Assembly: GCA_026075535.2 (NCBI GenBank)
Contig: AP026541.1
Span: 10,292,001 to 10,356,000 of the forward strand
Source: Tricholoma matsutake
Lineage: Eukaryota; Basidiomycota; Agaricomycetes; Agaricales; Tricholomataceae
Length of the DNA: 64,000 nucleotides
Direction of reading: 5' to 3'
The position numbers and the translations under genes were made by a program. Each line of letters begins with the position of its first letter. The stretch's first letter is position 1. Below the pieces are notes generated by a model. It was given only the letters and a program-made list of their open reading frames with translations, was not told the origin of the DNA and made no database searches. Positions 35,567-48,265 of this stretch are shown one piece after another.

Positions 35567-36839
35567 AGCAGGGGACAACAACAATGACGAATGAGTAGGG
35601 GACAATGACAACAACGAATGAGTAGTAGACAATGATGACAATGAACAACAAGCAGGGGATGACAATGATTGGGGATGACGACGAGGATGAACGGGGACCA
35701 TGAGACAGCAACAACGCAACACCCACCCCTCCCTTGCTTGAAATGTGAGATGAAGGGGTGGTTTTCTACTGATGTGTCTTCCCCAGCACCGCTGTCCAGC
35801 CTCGCGAGCCCCTGCTCGCAGGTGGACTTGTTTTCTTGTTTTTTAATTTGTTTTTTTCTATTTCTATTTCTATTTCTTTTTTCTATTTCTTTTTCATTCT
35901 CTTACACCATGGCTGTGAGCAACTGCTCGCAGCATGTAAATGTAATTAGTTTTATTTAGTACATAATAGAATTAAGTTAATACTCAAAAAATGGGATGAA
36001 AACCAGTTAAAACTGGTTTTCTGGACTGTAACTGAACCAATTAGGACCAGTCCTATTGGTTCAGTTATGGTCCATGTCGCTTGGGCTTGCAGTCTGGACT
36101 GGTTAACTTACTTTGGGGTTGAAAAACCGGACCAAACTGGACCTTAAAACACTAGGGCTATGCCTTGACCAGCAATATTGGCAGGAATAAGCCAAATTGA
36201 AGTTGATGTATGGAAGTAATAAATTTGGAAAGCCATCAGGGGGGAAGACTGAGAGGAAAGGTGCCTCAGGCACAAGCAGCAGTGCAAACTCTGAGGGCAC
36301 AGCCAATGGCCATGGCAGTGACACCTATTGTTGCAGTGCCACCAGCACCATATCCTATGGAGGTTGATTGAGTGAGAAGATGCACCCCACTCAAGTGCTT
36401 CAAGTGTGAGAAATTAGGACACATCTCTAGGAATTGCAGGGAGAAGAGACAAATTAGGGAAGCCACAATTGAGGAGGTGAAGGAGGATAAAAGCAAGCAG
36501 CAGAATTTTGTGCAAGAGTCCCAGTGAAGGTTTCCCCATTGGTGACCCAAAATTGTTACAATGTACTAGTATCAGAGGATACTCAGGGCAAATCAGAAAA
36601 GGAAATTAATGCTGAGGACAACCAACTCCAATCACATGACAATGAAGATCTGTGAGTGCAATTACCAAAAACCCCTAAATTTTTGATTTGCTCTGCACGA
36701 ATAGAATTTGAAATCACCTTGACTGTAGGATTGAAGACAGTGGACACATATGCAGCAATTGACATGGAGGCATTGCTTGCTAGCAGTGCTACAGCATTAT
36801 TTAATAATAAATCCTTAATTACCAGAAATGGTTAGTGCG

Positions 36840-37047
36840 TCTCAAGCAATCTGACCCTTTAGAAAACAGATCACATGATATTTTTACCATGTGCAGAGAT
36901 CCATCAATCTTATCACATGAGAATATATTATTAGATTATGGCTCAACGCGCTTCATTGTTCATCTGGTGGCCACCAAGTATGATGTGATACCTAGATAGT
37001 TTTTGCAATCAATATTCCCTTCACCCCCTCCCCCCCCCCCCCCACAC
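36840..37047 (+). repeat. dispersed repeat, copy 1, with poly-C end
   Basis: About 200 bases starting 'TCTCAAGCAATCTGACCC' and ending in a C-run (37024-37042) followed by a CA microsatellite. The inverse copy with the same poly-C/G end is at 58156-58360. Confidence 0.85.
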
Positions 37048-37846
37048 ACACACTATGACAGACTTCATTAAGTGTTAGTGCTGCCATTTTTGAGGTGTGC
37101 AAAGTGACTTCCCCCATAAACCGAACCTGCAATACCTGAAAACCTGTGGACCATGTACAAAAAAGAGAAATAAAGAGGCAGAGAAGAAGGGATTGGACAA
37201 GGAAAAAGAATATCCGAGCAAGATTGTGGCTTTGATCATTGGATCAGCCAGGTGCACTTGAAGCCTCGTCATCAAGAATCACAATGGCATGTAGCTCGAA
37301 TGCAGCATCCTTGTGTCTTGTCAGCAGGGGAATAAAGTCTTGCCATGTGAGTGTTGGAGTGCCCCCAATAGACTTGTTCTTGCCTAGAATACATCGCTTA
37401 GGCTTCTCTTATACCTTGCGAAGGTTGTATGGAACACAACAGGCTTTAGGTTCAAGTCAGTATTGTGCATCTGACTCTGTTCTGAACATAACTGACCTGC
37501 ACTAGCTACAAGATGAAGACAAATAGCCAGACTGCAGACAGCACCACAACATATACATTCTACTGTGCTCAATTACACAGTGAACAAACCAAGCAGAAGC
37601 TGACAGAAACAGGGACACAATGGGCATGTATGACAATGGATCAGTGGCTGGTTGTTTGTGACACTTGATGGTAATGATTTGATGACAGTGGGAGTTTGCA
37701 TCACCCATTATCAATGATCCTCCCTATACAGATATATCAATATCTGGAGATGTCACAAAAGACATAGAACAGTTGAAGGACCTAACAGCAGGAAAGGTTA
37801 GCATCATTTTAGTTCAACATGTTCAAGGCTAACTACAGTACTAGAT
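37048..37846. other. unassigned DNA between a gypsy remnant and the MULE
   Basis: No supported gene. Frames of 60-90 codons on both strands (e.g. 37239-37505) show no known motifs. May contain the 5' end of the MULE. Confidence 0.4.
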
Positions 37847-39350
37847 ATGGGAGGCCATTCTGAAAAAAATTCCAAAACTGATTTAACACAGAAGCAGGTC
37901 TATGTATGCTGGGCCCACCTTCATGAGTCAACTTGGCGGCTGGACAATGATCAAGTAAAATTGGCACTGATGGTCCTGGAGTGCATAGACAATATTGATA
38001 TTGAAATTATTCCTGTGCCTATGGAAGATAGAATCTCATCACTTGCATTCAATTTCAAGAATATATTAGAAGATTATGGAGAAGAGATAATTGAGATAGC
38101 CATGGATTCAACATGTATGCATTTCTATCGAGTTAGTGTGTAATTTGATGCTCACCTTCCAAAGGGAAAACAAATGCATTAGGGTATGAACTATATGGTG
38201 TTGTGGGTGAAGCAAATTGTCAAGCACTTCTGCTAGCCTTTGTGTTCACATGTTCAACTAATGGCACTGCTGTGCTGGGAGCCAAAGATTGCATGCTTCA
38301 GAAAGTTCTTGGCTGCATTGATGAATACTGTCCCAATATTGCAGATGTACATTTGGACAAGGACCCGACAGAGCTGAGTGCTGTTTGCACAGCGCTCCCT
38401 AATGCAAAAGGTCATTTGTGTTACTGGCATGCAATAAGGTACCTTGAACAATGACTGGCTGAAGATGAACTGCCTGCAAAATACAATCTGCGAATTGCTC
38501 ACAAAAACTTTGCCTTCATTGATCCAACATGGGTGCCTGGGATCACATCTGGCTGGCTTGAAGAAGATGTTTGTGAGGATGCAGAGTGCAAAAGGCCTGA
38601 AGAAGACAATGTTGAGCAACCAGTATTATGTCTATATAAGGTCATCTAGTGCATTCAATACTAACAAAGTCAGTAGCCTACCCAAGGGCCATCACCAATG
38701 TCATTGACCATTGTTCATATTAACTACAGGCAGTACACATGTGCCAGTCTGGCCTGCTCCACCAAAAATTACAAAATCAAAATTGCCAAACTTCTGCCCA
38801 TTGGAGCACCACCCGAAAATTGCTGAGAAATTCCACATACATCTACATCAACATCCACAAATTCCTCTCAATGATGAGGATCATTCCTGTCTGACAGCCA
38901 GAGAAATCCATCATGGCACTGTTAAGGATATATATGATTTCTGCTTTCAAAATGACCTCAGTCAAACATGGGCATACCTGTGGAATCAGTGGTACACCCC
39001 AAAGCAGTGGGTGCTGTGGGCCAGGTCAGCTGATCCAGTGATCTATGCCCTCAAGACAATGATGGTTGTTGAAAGCCTGTGGTGCAATCTGAAACACAAG
39101 ACTTGCATGGATTTAACAGACTGCAACTTGATCTTGTTACTCACATCATCATCACAGACATCTTGCCTCATGTTCGGAGGACCCTTGATTATGTGTTGGA
39201 CTTGCACCAAATTGGGAGACCAAAGGCATTAGCTTCATGGCAAGAGGATTTTTGAGCAGATTGGAAAAATATGAGTCTTGATGATGAGCATCGAGTGGTT
39301 ATGAAGCAGCTGGAGTGGTTAAAGAAATCCAAAAAGACCAAAGGATGAGC
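37847..39350 (+). mobile_element. Mutator-like (MULE) transposase pseudogene
   Basis: Plus-strand frames in order give 'KTDLTQKQVYVCWAHLHEST', 'IEIIPVPMEDRISSLAFNFK', 'EIIEIAMDSTC' (first Asp region), 'GEANCQALLLAFVFTCSTNG', 'GAKDCMLQKVLGCIDEYCPN' (second Asp in DVHLDKD), 'NAKGHLCYWHAIRYLEQ', 'FIDPTWVPGITSG'-type sequence and the C-terminal 'DLSQTWAYLWNQWYTPKQW' with 'MMVVESLWCNLKH'. This is the order of MULE transposases. There are at least four frame changes, so it is inactive. The terminal repeats were not found. Confidence 0.85.
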
Positions 39351-42192
39351 TGAATGACTAGCCCAGCTTGATGAAGAAGAGAATCAACCATGAGGCAAAT
39401 ATCTCATGGAAGTTGATTGATGGACATGCAGTTGCCTTGCATACCTTATGTTACCAGAATATGCACGCAAATCAATTTGCTTAAATCTACAATTGAAAGC
39501 TTCATCAGGACCCTCCAGACTAACCCTACAACCAATATTTCCCCCATTGCGACTCCAAGCGCACCCAACAATGACATGCTGCCAAATGTGCCCACTAAGG
39601 AGTGTGCCCAGATCAAACCGTCTCCCCCCACTGAATTTAATGGTGCACGTGCGCAGGGGCATGCATTCCTTAATTCCTGTGAGTTGTACATCAGTCTCCA
39701 GTCACATCAATTCGTCAATGAGGCTGCAAAATTTTATTGGGCCTTCACATACATGAAATCTGAATGTGCCTATCTCTATGTGGACCATCTGGAAACTAAA
39801 GAGCTCAGTTCTCTACCTTTCTCCACTTGGGGTGACTTTCAAGCAGAGTTTGTACACCACTTTTGTCCCCTCAATGAGCGCCACTGAGCAGTGACATGGC
39901 TCGAGTCATCCTCTTACCATCAGACATGTTGATTTGTGGATGATTATATTGATGAGTTTAAGGATTTGGTGGACATGGCAGGTGGTGAAGTTCTGACAGG
40001 GCCTCAATCGAGAAATTCAGGACCAGATTGCACAGATGTTGGAAGGGCGCCCAGTGGACGATGATATCTATGCTTGGTATGAAGCTGCTTCACTCTGTGA
40101 CGAGAACCAACTCACAAATGCAGTGTTTAATGCTGCATTCCATGCTCCAACTACCACTCATGCGCCCTACACCTTCAATCAAACCCTTCCCTGCCATAAC
40201 CCCATTCCTGTTTGTCAGACTCCCACACCAGCCATCAATGTCCTGGTACCAATGGATGTTGATGTGGCCTGCAGCCATGCACATAGGTTGGATCTCTGCT
40301 ACCGCTGTGGGGAAACTGGGCACAGGGCTGGAGCATGTCCCCATCGTCAGGATATCCACATGCTCACCCCTGAGGGGCGAGATGAACTCCTCCAAGACTT
40401 GTTGGTGCTTGTAGATGTTGAGGAAGCAAAGGATCAGGTTGCAGAGGAGACCAAGTCAGAAGTTGTAGAGGAGCAGGATTTTTCTATTTGCAGCGAGTGA
40501 ATTGTATGCCCTCACTGCCTGTCCATAACCACTTTGAAGTTTTGTCAGTTGAATCCCTGGAGAATGAATCTATTTCTGTGACTGTTCCCCTCTCTGACCC
40601 TTCAAAGTTGGCTGAAGATGTACCTGCTCTTCCTATCTCTCCCTCTGCTCCACACCTCAAAATTAAATCATGGGAGCATAAACTACCATGCAAATATATT
40701 GTTGCGTCCACTCCCTCTACACATTCCTTGAACCTAGCAATTGAACTACAGACTACCAACACTGGACAGATACTCTGTGTCTCTGTGCTCCTGGACTCTG
40801 GTGCAACCAGTCTCTTCATTGATGCCCATCTCACACAACAACATTGCCTAAATACTCACTCACTCTTGCATCTGATACCTGTTTCTAATGTGGATGGGTC
40901 CCCAAACAAAGCTGGTGCTATCCAAGAGGTTGTAGACCTGGTCCTCCATTACAAAGATCATAGTGAGTGTGCCCTTTTTGCTGTCACTCAATTAGGAAAG
41001 CAGAAGGTGATTTTGGGCTATCTGTGGCTTCGAGACCATAACCCAGAGGTCGACTGGCATACCGGGGAAATTACCATGAGCCAATGTCCATCCCACTGTC
41101 ATACTTGTTTCATGGAAGCCAGGCAAGAAGAACATTGTGGACAAAGGGCTGCGATACGACATACTCAGAAGTGTCGTGCCAGACTCCTGCCTATACTTGA
41201 AGTGGAGTTAGAAGGGGTTCCTGATCTGATGCCAGACTCAGATGATGAGGAGGAGGAGCCAGAGGAAGTGGAGGAAGGTGATTGGATCTTCTACACTGCG
41301 ATTTGTCCATCGCATGAGGTGTGTGCTACATCAAACATATCCCAATGCCTCGCCGAGGCCTTCCACAAAAACAATGCTGCTAAATCCTCTACTAATTCCT
41401 TGCTTCCTCATCTCCATGAGTTCAGGGACGTGTTCTCCAAGGAATTGTTTGACTCTCTCCCTGCACGCAAGCCATGGGATCATGCAATCAAACTCACCCC
41501 CGGTGCAACCCCTTTATCCTGCAAGGTCTATCCTTTCTCTCCTGAAGAACAGCGACAGCTTGACCAGTTCATCAATGAGCACCTGGCCTCTGGACGTATT
41601 CAACCATCAAAGTCACCCATGGCCTCTCCCTTTTTCTTTGTCAAGAAGAAGGATGGCTCGCTTTGACTGGTTCAAGACTACAGAAGGCTCAACGACATCA
41701 TGGTCAAAAATCACTACCTATTACCTCTCATCTCCAAACTTGTGAACCAGCTCTGTGGAGCCCAATACTTCACCAAGCTTGACATCCATTGGGGCTACAA
41801 TAATGTGAGGATAAAGAAGGGAGATGAGTGAAAGGCAGCCTTTCATACCAACCATGGTCTTTTTGAACCGCTCGTCATGTTCTTTGGCCTTACTAGGGCA
41901 TGGCATGGGTAACCCTTGGGTATATTTTCTTATACCCTTACCCGTACCCATGAACACTATACCTGCATGGGTACAGGTATGGTGTTACCGTGGGTTTCCA
42001 TGGGTTACCCATGGTCATTTGTGGGTTTCGAGATGAATATGTATTTTAATAATTTATTACACTAATTTACACTACAAGAAACCCCCCCACTTGTGTTTGC
42101 AGTGAGAGGGGGGGGGGTGCCTGTAGTCACCTGGGGGTTGGTCCTGGGTGTCGGCATTGTGGTGTTTCCATCATTAGCCAGTACTTTAGATC

Positions 42193-42262
42193 CTAGAAAA
42201 CAAAAAAAAAGAAATGAGTTAGTTTAGAAAAACAAGAAATGAATGAAAAAAAAACAACTTAC
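42193..42262 (-). other. intron-like unit 1 of the element at 41894
   Basis: Minus strand: ATG|GTAAGTTG ... CTAACTCATTT ... TTTTCTAG|GATC, 70 nt. Donor, branch-like and acceptor all match fungal consensus. Confidence 0.55.
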
Positions 42263-42692
42263 CATGGGCCCAAATGATGATTGTGTCGTTTGGGCCATGG
42301 GGTGTCAAAACGGCCCTCTCATCTCCCTCTCCCCCCTCTCATCTCCCTCTCCTTGTTGTCATTGCCCCCCATTTCTACCCCACAAGCAGTTGCTCATGGC
42401 AGTGGTTCATGGGGCTGCAGTGGTTGTGGGCATGGGAATCATTGGTCAGCATAGCCCCCCATCTTTGTTGTTTCCCATGTTGTCATTGTTTCCCCCATTG
42501 TCATCATTCCCCCCATCTCTGTTCCCCCTCATTCCCCTCCCTCTCATCTCCCCTCCCCATCGTCACTCCACCAACCAACCACCCCATGAGCAGTTGCTTA
42601 TGAGGCTAGGGGCGGGTGGTTTTCTGTCGTGATGTGGCGGCGTTGGCGCGGGGTTGTCTCACTTTGGTCCCTTGTTATAAGTAAATTATAAC

Positions 42693-42756
42693 CTAGAATA
42701 GAAACAAAAGAAAAAAGTTAGTTATTTCATAAAAAGAAATGAACGAAAAAGCTTAC
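42693..42756 (-). other. intron-like unit 2 of the element at 41894
   Basis: Minus strand: ACA|GTAAGC ... AACTAAC ... TATTCTAG|GTT, 64 nt. The next 'exon' leads into the palindrome-bearing cassette 'AGCCTCATAAGCAACTGCTC' at about 42610-42580, nearly identical to that at 34475-34500. Confidence 0.55.
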
Positions 42757-43063
42757 TGTCTCATTGTTATGGCACTAGCTCACATTCATCATCTTGTTGT
42801 CCCACCCATCACCATGCTGTCATCATGTCACCATCGTCCACATCTTCATTGCTCCCCATTTCCACCCCACAAGCAGTTGCTCACGGCAGTGGTTGGGGGT
42901 GCTATGGTGGTGATTGGATCATCCTATAGTTTAGAATTAGACATGTCATGAGTAATCAACAAAGTCAGGTGATCACTCACCTGACCAAAATCTGGGTACC
43001 AGCATACCCACACATACCTATAACACTGTGGAAAAGGGTACAGTGTTGCCCAGGTATGGCAAT

Positions 43064-43095
<32 letters not shown>

Positions 43096-45006
43096 TGTGC
43101 CATGCCCTAGGCCTTACTAATTAATTAATAGTCCTGCCACCTTTCAGACCATGATGAACGACATCTTCCATGACCTCATCCTTGAAGGCATTGTTTGTAT
43201 CTATCTCAATGACATCCTCATCTTCACTCGCACAGTTGAAGAGCACCATTGCATCACGTGCCTCATCCTAGAATGGCTTTGATAGTACAAACTCTACCTT
43301 TGTCAGGACAAGTGCAAGTTTGAGAAGACCAAGATCGAGTACCCCGGCCTGATTATCTTGGAGGGTCAGGTGGAGATGGATCCTATCAAGGTGAACAGGG
43401 TCATGGCTTGGCCAATGCCCATGAACAAGAAAGAGGTGCAGTCTTTCCTGGGCTTCATCAATTTCTATTGGTGTTTTATCAAGGATTTCTCACATCATGT
43501 GCAACCACTGTTCAACTTGACAGGAAAGGAGGCACGGAGGTGGGGTAATGCACAACAGGAGGTGTTCAAAAAGCTTAAGGAGATGGTCACTGCCACTCCC
43601 ATTCTTACCTTTGCTGACGATTCATGTCCTTTTCATGTAGAAGCCAACAGTTCTGACTTTGCAATGGGTGCCATGTTGTCTCAGCAGTCTCCAGAGGACC
43701 AAAAGTGGCATCCTGTTGTGTTCTACTCCAAAAGCCTTAGTGCTGTAGAGCGAAACTATGAGATCCATGACAAGGAGATGTTGGCGATAATGCATGCGCT
43801 TGAAGAGTGGAGACACTTTCTCGAGAGTGTCCAACACAAGGTGGAAATTTGGATGGATCACAAGAATCTCGAGTACTTTATGACAGCCAAGAAATTGAAC
43901 TGTCATCAAGCTCATTGGTCCCTGTATCCAGATTCAACTTCTCCTTGCACCACTGTCCGGGTCACAGCATGGGGAAGACCAATGCCCTCTCCTGATGTGC
44001 AGACCATGGGGATGGCAGCGATGACAATCAAAATATTGTGTTGTTGCAGCCAGACCTGTTCACCATTTGGGCACTGAAAGGCATCACACCCCAGGGCGAG
44101 GAGCGGGACATCCTACATGACATTCATCACGCAAACCGTAGAAGTTTACATGAGGATGTTGTTGCCTGAGCTGTTGAAAGAACTGAGGAAGGGATCCACC
44201 CTTTCCTTGCATGCAGCAGAGTGGGCTGAAAAGGAGGACTTGTTGTATTTCAAGGATTGCATCTATGTCCCCAATAACCCAGACCTTCGCCGGCGCATCA
44301 TATCCCAACACCATGACTCACAGATTGCTGGTCATCCTGGACACTGGAAGACCTTGGACCTCACTTCATGGAATTATTGGTGGCCACAAATGTCACGACT
44401 CATTGGTCAGTATTGTCGTACTTGTGACCTTTGCTTATGCACCAAGATTCCTCATTGCAAACCCATTGGTGGGCTACACCCTCTTCCTGTTCCAGAGAGT
44501 CATTGGGATGTTGTCAGCATCGACTTTGTGGTGGAGTTGCCAGAGTTGAATGGGTTTGATGCAGTGATGTGCACAGTTGATTCAGTGGCAAAATGCGCTC
44601 ACTTCATTCCCACTCACACCACTGTCAGCCCCCTGGGTGCTGCCCAACTCTATCTCCACCATGTGTGGAAATTACATGGACTTCCTGGAAATTTCCTCTC
44701 TGCCCATGGCCCTCAGCTCATGGCAGAGTTCACTCGTGAGCTGTGCTGTCTTCTGGGGATCAAACTCCTTGCTTCAACCACTTATCACCCACAAAGTGAT
44801 GGCCAGACTGAGTGAGTCAACCAGGAACTGGAGCAGTACATCCACATCTTCGTCAATGAGCGCCAGGACAATTGGGACGATCTTCTCCCCTTGGCTGAGT
44901 TTGGATACAACAACCATGTCCATTGCTTTCACTCAACAGACCCCTTTCCTCTTAGACACTGGACAACATCCATGCATGGGATTTGAACCTTGCCAAACTC
45001 CCTCAC

Positions 45007-45825
45007 TAGTGTTTAAGGGTCCAGTCCAGTTCAGTTTTTTGACCCAAAAACATAAAGACTGCAACCTAAACCAGTCCAGGACTGACCCAGATACTGCTAG
45101 AACCGAACTGGACCACCTAGGACTGGTCCTTTCCAGTTAAAAGACCAAAAAAGACCAGTTAAGACTGGTTCAGACTGATGTTTTGTTGTGAAATTTGTCG
45201 TATTAATATAACCCATATGTATCTTAGCAAATATTACCCAGACCTTATAACCACTGTACAGATAGATAGACATTGTAATTCCCCATCATTCGGTCTAACT
45301 TTTAAGACATTTTATCAAGATTTGACTTGGCTATGATCAATATAAAAATACATCTACTGAATGACTCGTGCTGAACACCAAGAAATGTAATGTGACAACG
45401 ATAAATTATGTGATGCATAGCATGCATTGACAAATGGTGGGAGTATTATTATACATGTTAGTCCTATGATCATTAATAGAATCAAGCAAATGATCAACAT
45501 ATGAGTAAGATGAAATGAAAATCAATCTGATACAACAAAATACTCATGCAAAAATAGATTTGGCTATATCTTGCTCAATTCTTAACCATTTTCTATGAAC
45601 CAGAGGTTGAATTTGCCAGATTTCATGTGGGAAAATGGTACAATATATGTTCCCACAATAAAACCGGTCCTAACCAGTTAGACCAGGTTTCTTCAGTTTT
45701 ACAACATTTTTCAAAATGGAAAGACTGCTAACTGAACTGCAAAAGACTGGTCCAGTCTTTTCCAGTCCAATTCAGTCCAATTTTGGTCTTTTTTTCAGTC
45801 CTATGGACTGAACCCTTCAACACTA
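45007..45825. mobile_element. hAT-like element (TAGTGTTTAAGG TIR), 819 bp, inserted in integrase
   Basis: TSD TCCCTCAC at 44999-45006 and 45826-45833. Left end TAGTGTTTAAGGGTCCAGTC, right end inverse of GACTGAACCCTTCAACACTA. The uninterrupted sequence is seen in the second copy at 47650-47680, which confirms the insertion point. Confidence 0.95.
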
Positions 45826-46460
45826 TCCCTCACACATCAAGACAGTGAATGAGTTCACAGAACGCATGTGGGATGTGGGATAGCTTGGAGGCAAAGGCAA
45901 AGGACAACATGGTGCACTTTTACAACCAATGCCATTCTCCAACCCCTCAGTACAAGGTTGGTGATTGAGTTTATCTTGACTCCAGTGACATCTCCACTAT
46001 GTGTCCATCCAAGAAACTCGCTCATCGCTTCCTGGGACCTTTCCCCATTGTCAAGTGTGTTGGAACACATGCCTATCATCTACGCCTCCCAGCCTCCATG
46101 TCCAGACTCCACCCAGTCTTCCATGTTGTCAAACTCCTTCCAGCTCCCCCAGATCCATTTCCCGGGATGCCATTCACGTCCACCACCACCACCTACAGTG
46201 ATCGAGGGAGAACCCCAATACAAAGTTGAGTCAATCTTGGACAGCTGGTTGCATCGAGGAAAACTCCAGTATTTGGTGCATTGGAAGGGTTATGGGTATG
46301 AGGAGAACTCATAGGTCAAAGAATCTGATGTGAATGCCCCTTGGTTAGTCAAGGAATTCCACTGATGGCACACTGCTGCACCGCGTCGCATTCAAGTCAC
46401 TGACTTTGGTTGTATGCAATTTTGAATGCATTGGGGCGATGCATCTTAGAGAGGGGGTGA

Positions 46461-46897
46461 TGTAAGGGGACTAGGGGGGACTAGGGGGGGTGCCCTGTGT
46501 GTTTCTCCTATTTTTTTATGTTTGTTCTATATTTTTCCTCACTTCATTTCCTTCTATTCTTCATTATCTATGATTTTTCCAGATTTTATTACTAATTTCC
46601 CTTTTTATCATGTTTGTGCATGTTGACAGTTTTATTTTTAGAGGCAGAGCACCCCTTCCAACATCTACCCCTTGGTATGATGTCATTCGGCAGCCTTGAT
46701 CTGCCTATCTCTGCCTTTTCTATTTTTAAATTATTATTTGATTTTTGCCATCTTCACATATACTGGGCATTGGCAAAGGGATCCTTAGAGTTTTCTCTTT
46801 GGATTTCCCTTTGCTAGGTGCACCCCCAATCCCTGTAATATGTAGTATAATTTTAACTTTGGATTTCCCTTTGCTAGAGGCTGAGGTTGCCCTTATA
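46461..46897 (+). repeat. LTR 1 of gypsy element 2
   Basis: Starts TGTAAGGGGACTAGGGGGGA after a polypurine tract and ends GGTTGCCCTTATA, about 437 bp. Related LTRs stand at 48266, 49070 and (inverted) 56927. Immediately after it comes integrase sequence of a second copy, not a primer-binding site. Confidence 0.85.
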
Positions 46898-46898
46898 G

Positions 46899-48265
46899 TG
46901 TGCGGCAGAGTGGGCTGAAAAGGAGGACTTGTTGTATTTCAGGGATTGCATCGATGTCCCCAACAACCCAGACCTTTGCTGGCGCATCATATCCCAACAC
47001 CATGACTCACAGATTGCTGGTCATCCTGGATGCTGGAAGACCTTGGAGCTCACCTCATGGAATTATTGGTGGCCACAAATGTCATGCCTCATTGGTCAGT
47101 ATTGTCATACTTGTGACCTTTGCTTATGCACCAAGATTCCTCATCGCAAACCCATTGGTGAGCTACACCCTCTTCCTGTTCCAGAGAGTTGTTGGGATGT
47201 TGTCAGTGTCAACTTTGTGGTGGGTTTGATGTGGTGATGTGCACAGTTGATTCAGTGGGGAAATGCATTCCCACTCACACCACTGTCAGCGCCCTTGGTG
47301 CCACCTGACTCTATCTCCACAATTACATGGACTTCCTGGCACTTTCCTTTCTGTCCATGGCCCTCAGTTCATGGCAGAGTTCACTCATGAGCTGTACCGA
47401 CTTCTTGGGATCAAACTCCTTGCTTTGACCACCTATCACCCACAAACCAACAGCCAGACTGAGCAAGTCAACCAGGAACTGGAGCAGTACATCTGCATCT
47501 TCATCAATGAGCGCCAGGACAATTGGGATGATCTTCTCCCCTTGGCCAAGTTTGAATACAACAACCACATCCATGCTTCCACTCAACAGACCCCTTTCCT
47601 CTTAGACACTGGATGGCATCCACACATGGGATTCAAACCTCGCCAAACTCCCTCACACATTGAGACAGTGAATGAGTTCACAGAATGCATGAGGGATAGC
47701 TCAGAGGAGGCAAAGGCAAAGGATGACATGGTGCACTTTTACAATCAACACCATTCTCTGGCCCCTCAGTACAAGATTGGTGATCAAGTTTATCTTGACT
47801 CCAGTGACATCTCCACCACACGTCCATCCAAGAAACTCACCCATCACTTCCTGGGACCTTTCCCCATTGTCAAGTGTGTTAGAACACATGCCTATCATCT
47901 GCACCTCCCAGCCTCCATGTCCAGACTCCACCCAGTCTTCCATTTCCAGCTCCCCCAGATCCATTCCCAGGATGCCATTCACATCCACCACCACCACCTA
48001 CAGTGATTGAGGGAGAACTCCAGTACGAAATCAAGTCAATCTTGGACAGCCAGTTGCATTGAGGAAAACTCCAGTATTTGGTGCACTGGAAGGGTTATGG
48101 GTATGAGAAGAACTCATTGGTTGAGGAGTCCAATGTGAATGCCCCTTGGTTAGTCAAGGAATTCCACTGATGGCACACTGCTGCACTGTGTTGCATTCAA
48201 GTCACTGACTTTGGTCATATGTGATTTTGAATGCATCAGGGCGATGCATCTTAGAGAGGGGGTGA
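46899..48265 (+). mobile_element. gypsy element 2, second copy, 5'-truncated (integrase only)
   Basis: Starts inside the integrase at 'AEWAEKEDLLYFRDCI', in register with the first copy at about 44215, and runs through 'YHPQTNSQTEQVNQELEQY' to the C-terminal end, then a polypurine tract and LTR 2. It has an internal deletion near 47225 after 'VVSVNFVVG' (compared with 44530-44545). It retains CGA-type codons at some positions where the first copy has stops. Confidence 0.85.

Larger units (their letters stand above)
33836..36154. mobile_element. hAT-like non-autonomous element, 2319 bp, inserted in gag
   Basis: TSD GGGCTATG at 33828-33835 and 36155-36162. Ends TAGTGTTTGAAGGTTCAGTC and the inverse of ACTGGACCTTAAAACACTA. 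Removing it and one TSD rejoins the gag frame around Trp-Ala-Met. It contains an intron-like unit (34361-34422), minisatellite-like GACAATGA repeats, a CTCGCGAGCC palindrome cassette and, nested inside, another element of the same family. Confidence 0.9.
33096..36970 (+). mobile_element. Ty3/gypsy gag and protease remnant, split by a hAT-like element
   Basis: Gag starts with ATG at 33096 (MSEPSTSNPGSNPVCTP) and continues with 'SQDDVQTVEKSENGKVCLP', 'IALYIHGRRPEF', a frame change near 33500, 'ERLEAQFGDPNPKATANAKL' and 'FKMGLNPSLFKSIY' to the insertion at 33835. Beyond the insertion (36163 on) the sequence goes on with a zinc knuckle CFKCEKLGHISRNC (about 36400-36440) and a poor retropepsin-like segment. 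Reverse transcriptase and integrase are absent; the remnant ends near a poly-C tract at 37024. Confidence 0.8.
41894..43109. mobile_element. hAT-like element (TAGGGCATGGCA TIR), 1216 bp, inserted in RT
   Basis: TSD GGCCTTAC at 41886-41893 and 43110-43117. Left end TAGGGCATGGCATGGG, right end inverse of CCTGTGCCATGCCCTA. It interrupts the RT codons for Phe-Gly-Leu-Thr. Inside are two intron-like units on the minus strand, several AGCAGTTGCT palindromes and a (CCCATA)n microsatellite at about 43064-43096. A G-run stands at 42105-42117. Confidence 0.92.
39417..46461 (+). mobile_element. Ty3/gypsy retroelement 2 (gag-pol), degenerate, split by two hAT-like elements
   Basis: Gag runs from about 39417 through a zinc knuckle CYRCGETGHRAGACPH (40300-40350). 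Protease-RT starts at 40488: protease 'DSGATSLFIDAHL', 'VILGYLWLRDHNPEVDW', then 'LTPGATPLSCKVYPFSP', 'SGRIQPSKSPMASPFFFVKK' and RT up to 'EPLVMFFGLT', where a hAT-like element (41894-43109) interrupts. RT continues with 'CIYLNDILIFTRT' (the usual YxDD is YLND), then RNase H 'FHVEANSSDFAMGAMLSQQS'. Integrase has 'HHDSQIAGHPGHW', 'CRTCDLC', 'IDFVVELP' and 'YHPQSDGQTE', and is split by a second element (45007-45825). The polypurine tract AGAGAGGGGGTGA stands just before the 3' LTR. Several TGA stops lie where Arg or Trp is expected. No 5' LTR was found next to gag. Confidence 0.88.

Noticed and set aside
34510..35700. Arrays of GACAATGA-type repeats as a possible CRISPR-like or satellite array
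   Set aside because: Units are irregular without fixed spacers; minisatellite-like DNA inside a hAT-like element.
37239..37505. 88-codon plus-strand frame
   Set aside because: No motif, lies between two remnants and is not continued by splicing.
43064..43096. (CCCATA)n as a telomere-like repeat
   Set aside because: Only about five units, inside a TIR-bounded element; not the fungal telomere sequence TTAGGG.
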